A stretch of DNA of 64,000 bases. It comes from Welwitschia mirabilis (taxonomy: Eukaryota > Gnetophyta > Gnetopsida > Welwitschiales). The notes beneath the pieces are model-generated. The model worked only from the letters and a program-made list of their open reading frames with translations, was not told the origin of the DNA and ran no database searches. The stretch is from positions 75,522,488-75,586,487 of the forward strand of contig JBOZIK010000001.1 in the NCBI GenBank assembly GCA_051453625.1. Reading direction: 5' to 3'. How positions within the stretch are numbered: position 1 is the first letter of the stretch; every line of letters starts with the position of its first letter. This document shows, one piece after another, positions 49,570 to 61,302 of this stretch. The translations under genes were made by a program, and so were the position numbers.

Positions 49570-49730
49570 ACTAGAAGCACAATTTGCATTTGACCATGTG
49601 ATAATTGATCTATATCATCAATGGCATAGTACTTCCTACTTAAATACTTCAAAATATCTTTGATAAATGCTAAGCTATGGCATACCTATATAACTTGAAA
49701 TGTGAGAATGAGTATAAGAAAAGCTAACAT
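49570..49730 (-). pseudogene. exon with CGFSYIHSRLPG block, hydrolase-like pseudogene
   Basis: An ATAG acceptor precedes ATGTTAGC; a GTAAGC donor follows at 49,564-49,569. It reads DVSFSYTHSHISSYIG (family DCGFSYIHSRLPGHLG). After a frameshift comes LAFIKDILKYLSRKYYAID (family LALTGARLNGKELVAIG), then HMVKCKL (family HFVPSEKL). At least two indels. Confidence 0.78.
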
Positions 49731-49989
49731 CTATGTAAAAACCAAGAGAAGCCTCTAGTTTTGATAATACATAATGAAATTATTAGGTAACAACATTTAA
49801 AACTTCTCTTTTAGTAGAATTTCTTGATTTAAGATACTAAATTAACAACATTGAAGCAACTTAAATATTTATAAGATATATAATAGTAAGAACCATAATA
49901 TGCCTCAACATAAATGGACTATTAAAAGTAGATCTATAAGAAATAAAATTACTAATTTTATGACCTTAAATAGAGGGAAATTGTAGTTG

Positions 49990-50036
49990 TGAAATTAAGT
50001 CTTCATCCACTAACTAGGGTTTATGGAATACAATGT
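49990..50036 (-). pseudogene. damaged exon (TVFATPE block), hydrolase-like pseudogene
   Basis: After an ATAG acceptor the minus strand reads TLYSINPS, a stop, WMKT, comparable to TVFATPEASFGFHT with a short deletion. The position between the flanking exons supports the assignment more than the residues do. Confidence 0.5.
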
Positions 50037-50206
50037 CTATATGGCAAAGATCATATTGTTAATATCCTTCTTAATATCAATTTGAAATTATTTTTATAGT
50101 GAGAAGTGTTAAAATTTGATTTGAACACACAATCACCTATTAATAAATAATGATCTAAATTGATAGCTTTAATGAAAAGAAAATAAAAAATTTAATTAGT
50201 ACTTAC

Positions 50207-50290
50207 AACTTTCTCTTTAGCCACTAAATAAGTTTCTATAATAGCAAGTCCTGCACCTCTTCCAATTGCAAGGCCATGTATTAAAGAGAT
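50207..50290 (-). pseudogene. exon with second oxyanion-hole block, hydrolase-like pseudogene
   Basis: Exactly 84 bases, 28 codons, no stop, bordered by TTTGTAG before and GTAAGT after: textbook plant splice borders. It reads ISLIHGLAIGRGAGLAI then IETYLVAKEKV. This aligns without gaps to the family exon VxLVNGISMGGGAxL...VVTEKT. One conserved Gly has become Arg (GGG-type to AGA). Confidence 0.88.
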
Positions 50291-50497
50291 CTACAAATTA
50301 ATAATGTAAGAGTTAATGTATAAAATAAAATACAAAATAGTACATTGTATTAATATATTTTTAAGTAATAATAATAACATATACATACATACAAGCTAAA
50401 GATGTAACTTATGCGATACTTACTGGCATATAGGGAAAAAGAAAGAATTTATTTTATTATAAACTAAGTTAATTTATACTTTAAAGAAAATCCTTAC

Positions 50498-50579
50498 TAG
50501 ATATTTCTTATATGTATGAATATGGTACATTAGCCAATACATCCTGCAAATCACTTCAATGTTTGAATCATTTGGGAAA
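50498..50579 (-). pseudogene. exon with MYWL..HIHTYKK block, hydrolase-like pseudogene
   Basis: Reads DSNIEVICRMYWLMYH then IHTYKKYL without a stop, closely matching the plant subtype block DSCLEVVYRMYWLCYHIHTY. A GTAAGG donor follows directly on the minus strand (50,492-50,497). The acceptor side is damaged. Confidence 0.85.
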
Positions 50580-53500
50580 AGGTTATTGAAAAGTTTAGAG
50601 TTTCAACAGATTTTTTCTACCACTTCACTTTTTATAAAAAATGAAATTCAAATTAATATTGTATTTTTCTATGTCACTCTTGTATGGGCACAAATATTTG
50701 TTCTTCTTTTATAACTAGATGTATTGTGTTACATAATAGAAGAGCTAAAGAGTAGAAAGAAATAAGAACAATGGAGCTAAGAGCACTTGTACAAACAAAT
50801 TGATTCAAAAATCTTACAATAAGTGAAGGAATTACCAATGAAAATGTTAAAGAGAGAACTAAAGTAATAAGGTAGATTAGAAATAGAAACCACCAACCTT
50901 TTTAACAAAATTAGTTTGAAAAAAATAAATTAAGTCATTCAATTAAAAAGAAATCAAGAAATTTACAAGAAAGTAACTTTTCTAGCAGTTCCAATTGGAC
51001 ATGTTTTTATGCATATAAAGACATACATGTAGAATATAAGCCTTGTTTTAGCAATAAAAAATATAATCTATTTAGTTTACTAGGGGTAACATAATCAATC
51101 ATGTAACTCATGAATTTGGGATATATAACACTTTTATCATAAAACTTTAACGATCCATGATTTAGATGAATAACTAAATATCATAAAATAAATTATCATA
51201 TTCCAAATATTTAAAAATGTCTAACCCATCATCAAAATTATAAAGAAATGACATTGAAAAATAAAGTAATAATGAAATAATAAATTAAGTAGGAACTGAA
51301 GCAAAGCTTTATGTTAAAAAAAAAATTTAGGAGTTAAATATTAGAGACATAGATGAAGAGAATAATTTGTTATGGGAACTTCTCAAGGAAATGCTATTAC
51401 AATTGTATTGTAATGCTAGGAATATGATGCAAAAGATAACATTAATAAATCAAATTTAATAGGTAACTTCTAGTTTTTCAAAACATTTTTAGAATCATTT
51501 GAATTAATGCAAACTTTGTGTTGTGGTGTGTATTTATGCATGCTTTAACATTCAAATAGATTTTATCATTAGTAATAAAAATAGATATTACGCATAATAC
51601 ATCACGCTAGAATAATGGGAGTAACTTAAATGTTGTATTTCATTGAAGTCTATTCATAAAGAAAACTTAGGTTGCTTTTATAACATAAATCTTGGGAAAT
51701 GAAAATGATTAAGAACAAAGTAACTAAATAAAACTAACATGTAAAGTGAAAGATGTAATCTAATATAACATGCAATGTAAATTCCTTAACCCTAGTTGTT
51801 CTTCAGCCCTAACAAGAGCTACCCTTGATAATCTATATCATGTTAGAAATTATCACTAGATCTAGGGTAACATTAGACTATAAGGGACATAAGAAATCTA
51901 TAATGCAAAAAAATATATATATGTAAAGAAATTTAATATTTATATTAAAAGAGTACTATTCATTTAGGTTATAAAACAGTTGAGTCTCAATAGAGAAAAC
52001 TCAACCCTCTACCAAGTTCTCATCTTTCTGAACTCATAAAGATGGATCTCCCGCCCTTTGCTCTCCTATCACGAGAATATCTATTGCATTAAACATCAAT
52101 TAGAGAGTAGAAGTGGGGGCCTTACTTATAGGAAATACAATAAAAACAAAGAGACAGAAGGTGCAATTACGCGCACTCATTAACTGCTCAGAAATAGATG
52201 AAATGGCTAAGAGAATCTGTGACAGTCACATGTCAGTGTCATCTAGACTATCATCTAGATGACCTAGGGGATAATAGAACATTACAAAATATCTCCAAAA
52301 GTGATTAGTTAGTATCCCACATCATTGGTCATCGTCTAGTATTGTTGTGTAGATGACAGAAGAAATGAAAATCTTCTTTAATGTCTTTCATAAGGAGAAA
52401 CTTAACCGTTTTCACATAAAAAGCTCTATTCTCTAGAAAGTGTCTTAAATATATCAGATTTGGATAACATCTGCACTTTTTTAAGATTTCCTCTTGTAAC
52501 TCCAAAATCCTTAGATAAACGTATATCAAAGTTCTACAAAACAACTCATAAAACCCATCAAATAACCATAAATTAGTAGCGTAACACTTTGTCAAACTAC
52601 AAAAGAATTATGATTAATAAATCTCCACTTAATTACACTTTAAAATTCACAAATTTGGTTGATTTAGATTTATCCATTTATAAATTAATTATGAGATAGA
52701 AGTGCCTTAGATTTCAAAAACATGAATCATGTAAAAATCTTGAAGAGAGAAATCATCCTTATATGCCTATCAAAGAGGAGAAGGAATAGGCAACAACCAA
52801 GCTTTCCAAGTAGAAAATCCAAAATGAATGAAATAAAAAAAATATCTTATAAGGATATGAAATTCTTTAAAAATTATAAGATAAACTCTACCTTGGGTTT
52901 TTAACATGGAAAAGAACATAGTCTTATGATAAGAATAATTCTAATGACAAGATTAATAAGAGTTAGATGGAAATGCATAGGTTTACCATTACTAAAACCA
53001 AAAAAAAAAAAAAAAAAAAGAAGTAGAAATATAAAAGAAAAATAAATATCAAATATTTAAAATTTATAAAACTTCTTCAAAAAATGTTTTAAAAATGCAA
53101 TAAAGCACCATTTGCAAAAAATGGAAAGGTCCTTTTATTAATAAAATAGCATTACAAAGGGCTCTTGCATGCTTATTATGTATAAAATGATTACATAATG
53201 ATCAGTATCTACATTTTTAAATGGATACATGAAAGGACATAATGAGCTTAAAGCCTAGATGATGTTCTAGCCATAGGTTTCATTATGTATAATGCTGGTT
53301 TTATAGTTTTGATGATGATGATTTACCAAAATGAATTAGATTTCAAATGAGGAATTCATTAGGATATTTATAGGAATTTATAGGCCTTTTAAGGGACTAC
53401 CACTTGTTAAAATGTACTAGGTTAATTCCTCACAATGTTTCTGAAGGTTTGGAGAGTCCAAACTCATTTTTTAAAGATGTTTTAGGCATCCAAAGAGGTG

Positions 53501-54255
53501 AATATGTCCTACTTGGGGTTTTAGATTATTAGGATATAAACATGACTAAATATAACCATTTAACAGGTAGCCTATCTCTAACTACTTATGGTATAAAATA
53601 ATGTTATAGATCAATTAATACTTTATAATCTTATAGTGAATAAGTAGCATAAGATGCTTCAAAATCCTATAAGTAATGTAAAGAACTCAAACTATCGGAG
53701 TTTACTATAACATAGAATTGAGCTACCACATTTACTAGATGCTTCGATCCTGGTATCATACATTACTAGGACTTTGTATGCTATTAAAGGAAATGCCTTG
53801 CACTAGATGATTCTATTTTAGACTAACAAGTCTTCAATTGACCTTGATTGGCCAATCTAATTCTACACTTAAATAATATATGTTTAAACTCAAGTCATTA
53901 ATCCAATGAAATTAAAGAAGGAAAAAATAGAGCTACTAAAACAATTGAAAAATGTATTTTAAAGGAACAACTTGGGTAGAATGGAGAGAAACAAGTAGAT
54001 TAATGTAAATAGACAAATCATAATACACCTATGTAATGAATCATGATATAATCAATTCAAATACACATAAGCTCTAGTATTATGACATAACTTAGATCCT
54101 AATCTATAGTATTATTACTATAAAAAGTTCAATAATAGCCTTGATATGTGAATAATAAAATAATAACAAATGTCATATAAGGAATAAGACAATAAACAGA
54201 AGTATACATTTTAATGTTTTGCATATTGAAATGGAACAAAAGCCCACTGCTCAAC
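50580..54255. other. enlarged intron of hydrolase-like pseudogene
   Basis: About 3.7 kb of AT-rich DNA between two exons. A somewhat GC-richer patch at about 51,960-52,340 (AGACTATCATCTAGATGACC, CTCCCGCCCTTTGCTCTCC) may be a transposon fragment, but I could not classify it. No protein similarity is found in the open frames at 52,329 (minus) and 52,722 (plus). Confidence 0.5.
53001..53019 (+). repeat. A19 homopolymer
   Basis: Nineteen A residues. It could be the tail of a retroposed sequence, but no poly(A) partner or target duplication was recognised. Confidence 0.9.
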
Positions 54256-54315
54256 TCCTCTTCCATTATAAAACATCTACAAATCCGCTTTAGTAGAGAA
54301 TGCTCTTTTAGCATC
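54256..54315 (-). pseudogene. exon with GRAF(S)AGGD block, hydrolase-like pseudogene
   Basis: An acceptor-like TTTCAG precedes GATGCTAAAAGAGC. Translation gives DAKRAFSTKADL, a stop, then MFYNGRG, matching the family block GSGRAFSAGGDLK.FYDGR. Two Gly residues of the oxyanion-hole segment are replaced (Lys, Ala), and AAG/AAA-type Lys is now TAG. The exon ends before GTTGAG. Sixty bases. Confidence 0.75.
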
Positions 54316-54705
54316 CTGAAAGACCAAAATGCATCAATACAAATATTGATAATAAATCACAATCATTTCAATTTATATTTATAGAAGAAGCTAGCATTTA
54401 ATAATTAAGGAATATAATTACCTTTAGAATTATAACTTTAGCATTATCAATCTTTTTCCCCTTCTTAAATAGTTAAGCTATTTGTAATACCTAATAAATT
54501 TGTAAAGTGGTAGCTAGTTTTTCATTGAACATTGGTAAAAAAGATAATAATTTCATATGACTTGAGAGAAATTTTTATAAAAAGTTTTTAAATCCAATAG
54601 CTAGTCACAACAATCCAGATCCTTTCATTAATGAAAACATTATCAAAAATTAGAATGTGAAGAGATCTTATAATACTATTTTTAATGAGATAATATTTAG
54701 CTTAC

Positions 54706-54800
54706 AAGGACTATTAACTGACATGACATGTATATGACCTATTTCTTCATTAAGAGCCACTTGCCACATCATAAGCATTCAAATAATACATGCCCCTCAG
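54706..54800 (-). pseudogene. possible upstream exon of hydrolase-like pseudogene
   Basis: The minus strand reads LRGMYYLNAYD, comparable to the family block ending LNA, and after a frame change NEEIGHIHVMS, comparable to the strand before the GRAF exon. A GTAAGC donor-like site stands at 54,700-54,705. Similarity is weak and depends on a frameshift. Confidence 0.3.
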
Positions 54801-56578
54801 TTATTTTTTTAAGATTGAATTTAAGAATAAAATATTTAGCAACCTAAATTTAAATAAAAGTAATTTCTATTTAGCATGCAATATTTTTGACAAAGAAGTA
54901 AATATTTTTGTGTTATTGAGAATGGTGCAGACATGTCCAAGGAAATTCATCATGAATAATAGATAGGGACTACTATTTAATCTTAAATAGGATCTTAGAT
55001 CATTGTTTTATATATTATTCTTTCTAGAGCCATGTATTAATAGTTATTTTATGTCATAGAATCATTGTTATCTTACTAAAAGTTAATCCTAAATGTTAAA
55101 TTTCATCACCAAGTAAGACAACATTAAAAAGTAAGTTTTTCACATGACTAGATATTATGTGCTTGATGATGGCTATGATCACATTCTTTTTAAAGGTATG
55201 TCTAGGTCCTTACATTTAATCACATCCAATTTGAATCTTTCAAAGTTTTGGCTTTTGCCAAAATCAGATATCAATAGATAGGTTTAAATTTAAACATACA
55301 TAAGCATTGAAAATTTTCCTAATAGTTCTAAACTTTAAAGTTGATGGATTCAAGTACCAACATTCCATTCCAGACTCATTTGGCCTTCTTAGAACGTCAT
55401 TTATTCTTGAACATTCTCAACAAAATTTTGCCTATACATCTTGGAATCCAACCTTCAAGGTTTTTGCTAACCATCATGAAGGATCTTGTGTGTTTTCAAG
55501 GTCTCTTTTCTAACTAAGCGTCAGTCATTTTCTAACATGCATGTGCTCCTATTATAATCGAATCAAGCTTTTTCTAAGAAATAAATTATTCAACTCTTCT
55601 AGAAATATGATTTGTTATTTATTAAAATCATAAATTTGAGAATAATTATAAGTATTTTCAATTAATTTTCTATTTTTCAAGAATAAACAATAAATTACCA
55701 TTTAAAGCATTGTATTCATTGATTTTCCACTATCCATTATCTAGCCCAAATCATAGATTTATGATTATACAACACACAATCATTACCTCTTTTCTTAACA
55801 TAAAAGATACCAAAAACCTTACTTGTTTTTAATGAAAATAGCAACTCTTTTTGGTTAGTATAATTTCGAATGTCAAACATCTAATAGATTTCATTATTTC
55901 ATACATGAAATCTTTATTTTGTTAGTGGTATAATAAGACATTAGAAGACAAAAAGAAACTTTAAAAAATAACTTATAGTAATATGAAAGAGGTTACTTTG
56001 TTAATGTTATTTGAACATAAAAATCTGTTAAGAAATACAAATTTATCTTCATTTTCCTTACAAGCAATTAATCCTAACCTAGGCTTTTAATCATCCATAT
56101 AGGTACATAATGATATATTTAAACACATTATCTAAGGATAGTGTGACATGGAATACATGATTCACAATGGAAGACTTTCAAACTTTAAACTTAGTAAAAA
56201 GTTCACTAAGTTGGCATTTCAGCCTTTTTACAGTTAGGAATAAGCTTACTAGCTTAGAATTTTAGTCCTTTATGGCTTAATTTGAAACTCCTTAACTCAA
56301 AAACTATGTCTTTTTTAACTTAGCTCTCCCCTAAAAAATGCAACATAGACATTAAAAACTTAGAATTATCATATAGATTCAAAAAATATTTTTCAAATTA
56401 TGAGTCAAATAGCATTTTAAAATAAATTTAAAAAAGATAATCATAAACAAAGAACATCACATTTATAAAGAGGAATAACCAACAATGAGTATACTCATAA
56501 GGTCCTAAATGTTCTTACCCTTATGTTATGATTACATTGAACTACAAATTTGGGTTTCACAAAAAAGACCATACCAAA

Positions 56579-56935
56579 TTAGAAAAATATCAGAAGAATC
56601 CCACAGGCATCATTTATTTGAGAGCATATGACTCCTCTTCTTGATTTGATACTTTTAGTTGTTTCTTGCTGACTTTTTCTTACTATTATGGCCTTGTGTT
56701 CTCTATGAAAATTTTGCTTATGTTTTAGTTCCTTCTCCACTTTGTTGTAAAAGGAAATCATCTCCATAGAGAAAAGGAGTGCTAAAGCTACCCCTAGATT
56801 TTCCTTAAGCTTATGTGGCCTTAATACTTATACTTCCATAATAGAAGTTTTGACTCCTTCTTTCTCTTTTCTGTTTCAAAGAGGATCCTATTTTTTCTTA
56901 TGCCTTCTCTTCTAGAAGATCATAACTTATTAAAT
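56579..56935 (-). pseudogene. unrecognised coding-like remnant
   Basis: One minus-strand frame reads for about 115 codons with a single stop, beginning SSRREGIRKNRILF. It continues through HKLKENLGVALALLFSMEMI to a basic, Gln-rich part (NKVEKELKHKQNFHREHK) and ends at a stop near 56,579. A short hydrophobic segment (LGVALALLFSM) lies in the middle. An ATG within it opens a 62-codon frame. The length without stops is unusual for a window this AT-rich. I do not recognise the family; it could be an exon remnant or part of a transposon. Confidence 0.3.
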
Positions 56936-57458
56936 AAGAAACTAGCCATAAAGAAAAAAACAACTAAGGAAAGATACTACATCACTAAAAGAAAGGTCCA
57001 GTAAAAAGCTCCCAAGATCCTAAGTTAAGCACTTAATTTATGAAAAGACACTATTATTATCATATTGGTCTTTCTACCTCCTTTATCTTCTTTCTTCGCT
57101 TTCATTACAAAACATCTTCTTCTAATAAAAGATAATATTTGCACATCATTTAGAAAGGAATTAAAAGGATAAAGGTAATCAATTTCTTATAAAAGCTAAG
57201 AGTAGAAGTTCTGTAACATTGAAAGGACTTCCATCTTCTAACATGCTTATTAGGACAATCAAGATTTGTAGAACAAGAATAAAATCTAGAAGTTAAAGAG
57301 AAATGAATTTTTTCACAAAGTAAAATTTTCTTTTAACCTATGTTTTAAGATTGTTGATTTCTAAATGCCTCAAAAACAAAAATTCTTTAAGTTACTTATT
57401 TTAATACATGCATTAAAAAAACAAAATTTTTAATTCATTTAATATATTAGTGGAGGAT

Positions 57459-57489
57459 GGGGTTGGGGGTGGGGGGTGGTTGGTTTGGG
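57459..57489 (+). other. G-rich tract, possible G-quadruplex
   Basis: GGGGTTGGGGGTGGGGGGTG followed by GTTGGTTTGGG gives G runs of 4, 5, 6 and 3 with short T loops, striking in DNA this poor in G and C. The pattern satisfies the usual sequence rule for an intramolecular quadruplex. Confidence 0.6.
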
Positions 57490-58219
57490 CAAAATAGGAT
57501 TCTAAAAATTGGTTGAATAATTTCACAATAAAACACTTTACTTTAAATAAATTAATAAAAACTTGTGTAAGAAAACTAAAATTAATTTGAAAAATAAAAA
57601 ATAGAAAGCATAGAAATACTAATTAGTAGTACAGAAGATTTATAATGGATTACAAAAAACCCATACTCCACTATTAATGATTAGCTTCTATTCAAGCTTG
57701 ATTTGGATCTTTGTTAATCTCTTTCCAAGAATTCTAAGTTCATCACTAATCTTTAAAAATATACTTTTCTGAAGGCTTAGTCTCAACCTTATGAAGAAAA
57801 TGAAATGATAATGATGATGTGTTGAAATACATGGGTATCAATTGATCTTTTACTCTAGAATGGTATTGATGCACTTCTTCAAAGGATGGTACAATCTAAA
57901 AATGAGAAGTGCTGCTTACTTGATCATGTATGCAAAGATACCAATAGTTCTTAGTTTAGCTTTGATAAGATATAAGATGTTAATAGGTACATTGAATAAT
58001 ATCAAAGAGATTAAAAAAATGATGCATTTATTTTCACTCTTGTCAATATATAGTGGAAGACTTTTATGGTTTTGCAAGTAAAAGGATCTTCCAATGACCA
58101 TAAAATGAATACATAATGACTATAAAGTTTCCATTTTCATCATGACTGATCAACCCTTAAAATCATATATGAATATATATAATAATATCACTTAAATTAG
58201 CCATCCTTGTATTCTTTTG

Positions 58220-58740
58220 TTGATCGTTATTTCTTATGGCTTCATGTCCAATCGATCCTTTAGGATCTAGTCGACCACTCATCTAATCGCTTACATATTT
58301 ATCTAGTTTTCTACTTTGTCAAGAAAACATCCAACATAGTTTTCTGCTTTAGGTGTAGTAAACTCCATAAAGCTCTAGTTAATCCCTTACTAATAAAAAG
58401 GTTAATACAACTCCAAGTCGGGTTGGCCATCAATAATTTGGTCGATCCTTTGATGATTAGCTATGAAGTATTAATGATTAGTTGTACAAGTGTAGTTAAT
58501 CCCTTAGGTATTTAGTATACCTTAAAATTAGCTAGGAAGTATTAGATGCATAGTACTCAAGTCTAATCAATCCATTATGTGCTTAGGTTTACAAGTCTAA
58601 TTGAGTCCTCAAATGTTTACAAGACTAATATAGTCCTCAAATGTTTGGTTGAACTCTTAGATTTTAGTTCATTTTTGTATTCAAGTGTGATCAACTCTTT
58701 AGAAGTATAATCAATCCCTTAGTAGGGTATTAAAACTTAA
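58220..58740. repeat. region of degenerate short repeats (TCGATCC/TTAATCCCTTA)
   Basis: Related words recur irregularly: AATCGATCCTTTAGG, AGTTAATCCCTTAC, GGTCGATCCTTTG, AGTTAATCCCTTAGG and AATCAATCCATTA. A near-exact pair, GTCCTCAAATGTTT, occurs at about 58,605 and 58,633. Similar words (AGTTGACTGACC, AGTCAACCATCC) occur at 60,715-60,770 beside the copia element, so this may belong to its 3' region or LTR. Confidence 0.45.
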
Positions 58741-59399
58741 TAAGTTTTAGGATTAAAATGTAACAAAGTTATTTTAGCTTATGATCTATAATGATTATAT
58801 TTTCTACATAAGATACAACAAGTTTTATTACATAGAAAACATTAGTTTAACATCAATAAGCAAATAATAATTCAACAATATCCCTTTTTGATATTAATAA
58901 AAAATGTTTTCTTAGATAAGAATATTATATTTAAAAAAAATCCTCCTCACAAAATGCCTATTACCTTTTGCAAAAATATTAAACATTATATATCAAGTAG
59001 GATATTTTGGAAAGTTTCTAATTTCTGCCAAAACTAAAATAATTTAAAATATAATTAGTGGAACATGTATGTGCTAAAATATATGTGATAAATAACATTA
59101 TAATCATGAATTATTTAATAACTATAAGATACAATGGAAATTTTAGTTCATAATAAAAATAGATGTAAAATAGATGTGCACTAATAATTTGAGACAAAAA
59201 TTATTAAACATAAAAAATAAGTGTATTTCTATTAGTGAAAGATAAACAGTATAATGAAAAGTACTCATCAAGAGTAGATACAATAATAGAAACAACTAAA
59301 TAATGCTCCCCTTTTAATATCCTTAACAAAGAAGAGAAGAATACAAGCACATAATTTTAGAAATACAAGCAAAAAAATAGAATCAGTTAGATTCCTTAA

Positions 59400-61020
59400 A
59401 TTCCTCTTCTTTTGATACTTCCTATAAAACATTTTTTTTCTTCCTTTTTTTCTTCTTTATTTGCCTTTTTTGCTAAGCTTTTTAGCTTTCTTTAAAGCAT
59501 CTATAATCTCATACCTAGCTGTAGTTAAGGCTTCTTTCATGTGCCTAGTACAAGAGTCAATACATCTTAAGTATGAAATAGTTTCCTCTAGTAAGGCTTG
59601 CTTAGAAGAAGGAATTTTAAAATATTTCTTAAATCTAGTAAAGATATGCATGCGATACAATGTCACATGCCTAATGGATGACATGAAATTAAGTGTTTCA
59701 AGCTTTAAGTAAAATGTAACTTTATAGTGACAGAAAAGATTTGCAATCATTATAAAGTAGAGTAAAGCTCTAGTTTTATGATACTATAATTGGGAGATTA
59801 TATTCTTTATATAATGGCAAGCATATTAATAGAATTCCTAGCTCTTATCAAGTACATCAAATAGATCCTATAGTTAAAGACCTCATCATACTAGCCTACC
59901 AAAGGGAAAAAATTATAAGTAAAAATTAAATGAAGAAAGATATACTTTGAGGTAAGTAAAGATGTAGAAATAACATGTTTCCAACTATGAAACTTATCAA
60001 AACGTTTCCTTGTAATCTCTAATTTTCCTTCCATGGAGTAACAAAGAGGCCACAATGCCTCATAGTATCCTCTTCAAATATTAATAATAGTCATAATGTA
60101 GTTTGCAATAATCTTTATGTTCTTCCCCAAAATAAAGGTTTTCAGGGTTAAATAGTTGGGATAATAAAAAGAATTATAATAAAATGTCCTAGTAAAAAAA
60201 GAGTAATTAGGACCTAAAACGTTAATAAAATAGAAGAGATCTAGATCTACAAATAGTTGAATCACATCTCTAAGCTCCCTTAGCTCTGAAGTAACAACAA
60301 TCCTTTTCTAGCAAACCGACTTCTTCTATGACTTCTCTTGGAACTTGTCTAAAGCTTCTTTAGACATGCCTTAGTAGAAATAAGAAAGATCTCTACTAGA
60401 AACCTCCTTTTACCTTCTTTTAAAGGGTTTCTCAATCATTGCAACCACTTGATAGGAGGTTAAAAATAAGAAAAATCTAAGAGAGACACTAGATCTAAAG
60501 GAGATAGGTGACTAGAATATAACGAAAAGGGTTTATATTCTACTCAATTTTAAAAAGAGGTTTGATTAGGTAGGTTTTGATTAAAAAAATTGGATCCATT
60601 AATAAGTTTACTACCTTGTAATCCTATAGGTATGATCAACTAGTGTGAGGTTCAATCGACCTGTCAAGACAGGGGTCACAGTACTCTTAGGGTCTGGGTA
60701 ACTAGGCTTTCAAGTCAGTTGACTGACCATCGTAGTTAATCAAATCATAGATCTAGTCAACCATCCTACAATCAACCAAAGCATAAAGATATAACCTATA
60801 GTTTATTCTAAAGATAAATAAAATTATCAAAATTTAGGAATTCAATAAACATATTAGTAAGTTGACGATCTATACTAATAAAATTCATATAAATATTTCC
60901 TTTTTAACTTGATCTCTTAAAAACTAATATCTTAGTTCAATGTGTCTAGTTTTAGAATGCTAAATAGAATTTTTAGAAATATTTATTATCCTAGATTTAT
61001 CACAAAAACTAGAAATCTAT
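59400..61020 (-). other. 3' region downstream of copia pol, possible env-like remnant
   Basis: SIRE-type copia elements carry an extra env-like frame between RNase H and the 3' LTR, and this is that position. A 97-codon minus-strand frame at 59,457-59,750 ends in a Lys-rich helix-like tail (IIDALKKAKKLSKKGK). Another of 63 codons lies at 60,074-60,265. Neither has a residue pattern I can tie to a known env-like protein, so the link rests on position alone. Confidence 0.3.
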
Positions 61021-61024
61021 TCAA

Positions 61025-61290
61025 AACTTAAACTAGAGTCCTTTAGCATTTCCTTCATCGAAAGGACATGAGTACAACAAGTTCCTGCTATAATATACTT
61101 GGCTTCTACTATTGAAAAGGAGATTGAATTTTTCTTTTCACTAGCTCATCCAACTAAGCATGATTCTAATAGAAGATAATTACCATCTATGCTTTTTCTA
61201 TCATCCTTATATCTAGCTCAATCTACATCACTAGGTCCTACAAGCTCAAAAGATGTCTTGATTAAGTATCACAAACTATAATTACATGTC
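61025..61290 (-). pseudogene. decayed copia RNase H
   Basis: SFELVGPSDVD, DDRKSIDGNYLLLESCLVG and EKKNSISFSIVEAKYIIAGT match the copia RNase H blocks (SDAD..GD..RKSTSG and ALSTAEAEYIAA). The first catalytic Asp of SDAD is kept. A stop interrupts each block boundary. Confidence 0.85.
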
Positions 61291-61302
61291 CATTCTATAC
61301 AT

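Larger units (their letters stand above)
49027..54800 (-). pseudogene. decayed 3-hydroxyisobutyryl-CoA hydrolase-like gene (exon series)
   Basis: Members of this crotonase-fold family hydrolyse 3-hydroxyisobutyryl-CoA in valine breakdown; plant relatives of this subtype are predicted mitochondrial. On the minus strand at least five short exons appear in family order with splice-like borders: GRAF-type block (54,256-54,315), DSNIEVICRMYWL block (50,498-50,579), oxyanion-hole block (50,207-50,290), a damaged 'ATPE' block (about 49,990-50,036) and the FSYTHSH block (49,570-49,730). Two or three weaker ones lie at the ends. From memory it is closest to the plant HIBYL-CoA hydrolase-like protein 3 subtype. 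Stops, substitutions at key Gly residues and indels show it is dead. The intron between the first two clear exons is about 3.7 kb. Confidence 0.8.
54801..58200. other. AT-rich stretch with one coding-like remnant and a G-rich tract
   Basis: Apart from the two items listed separately, I see no gene. A short plus-strand frame at 55,307-55,513 (68 codons) is less AT-biased than its surroundings but matches nothing known to me. Confidence 0.45.

Noticed and set aside
53001-53019. A19 run considered as the tail of a processed pseudogene or SINE
   Set aside because: No SINE promoter boxes, gene similarity or flanking duplication were found.
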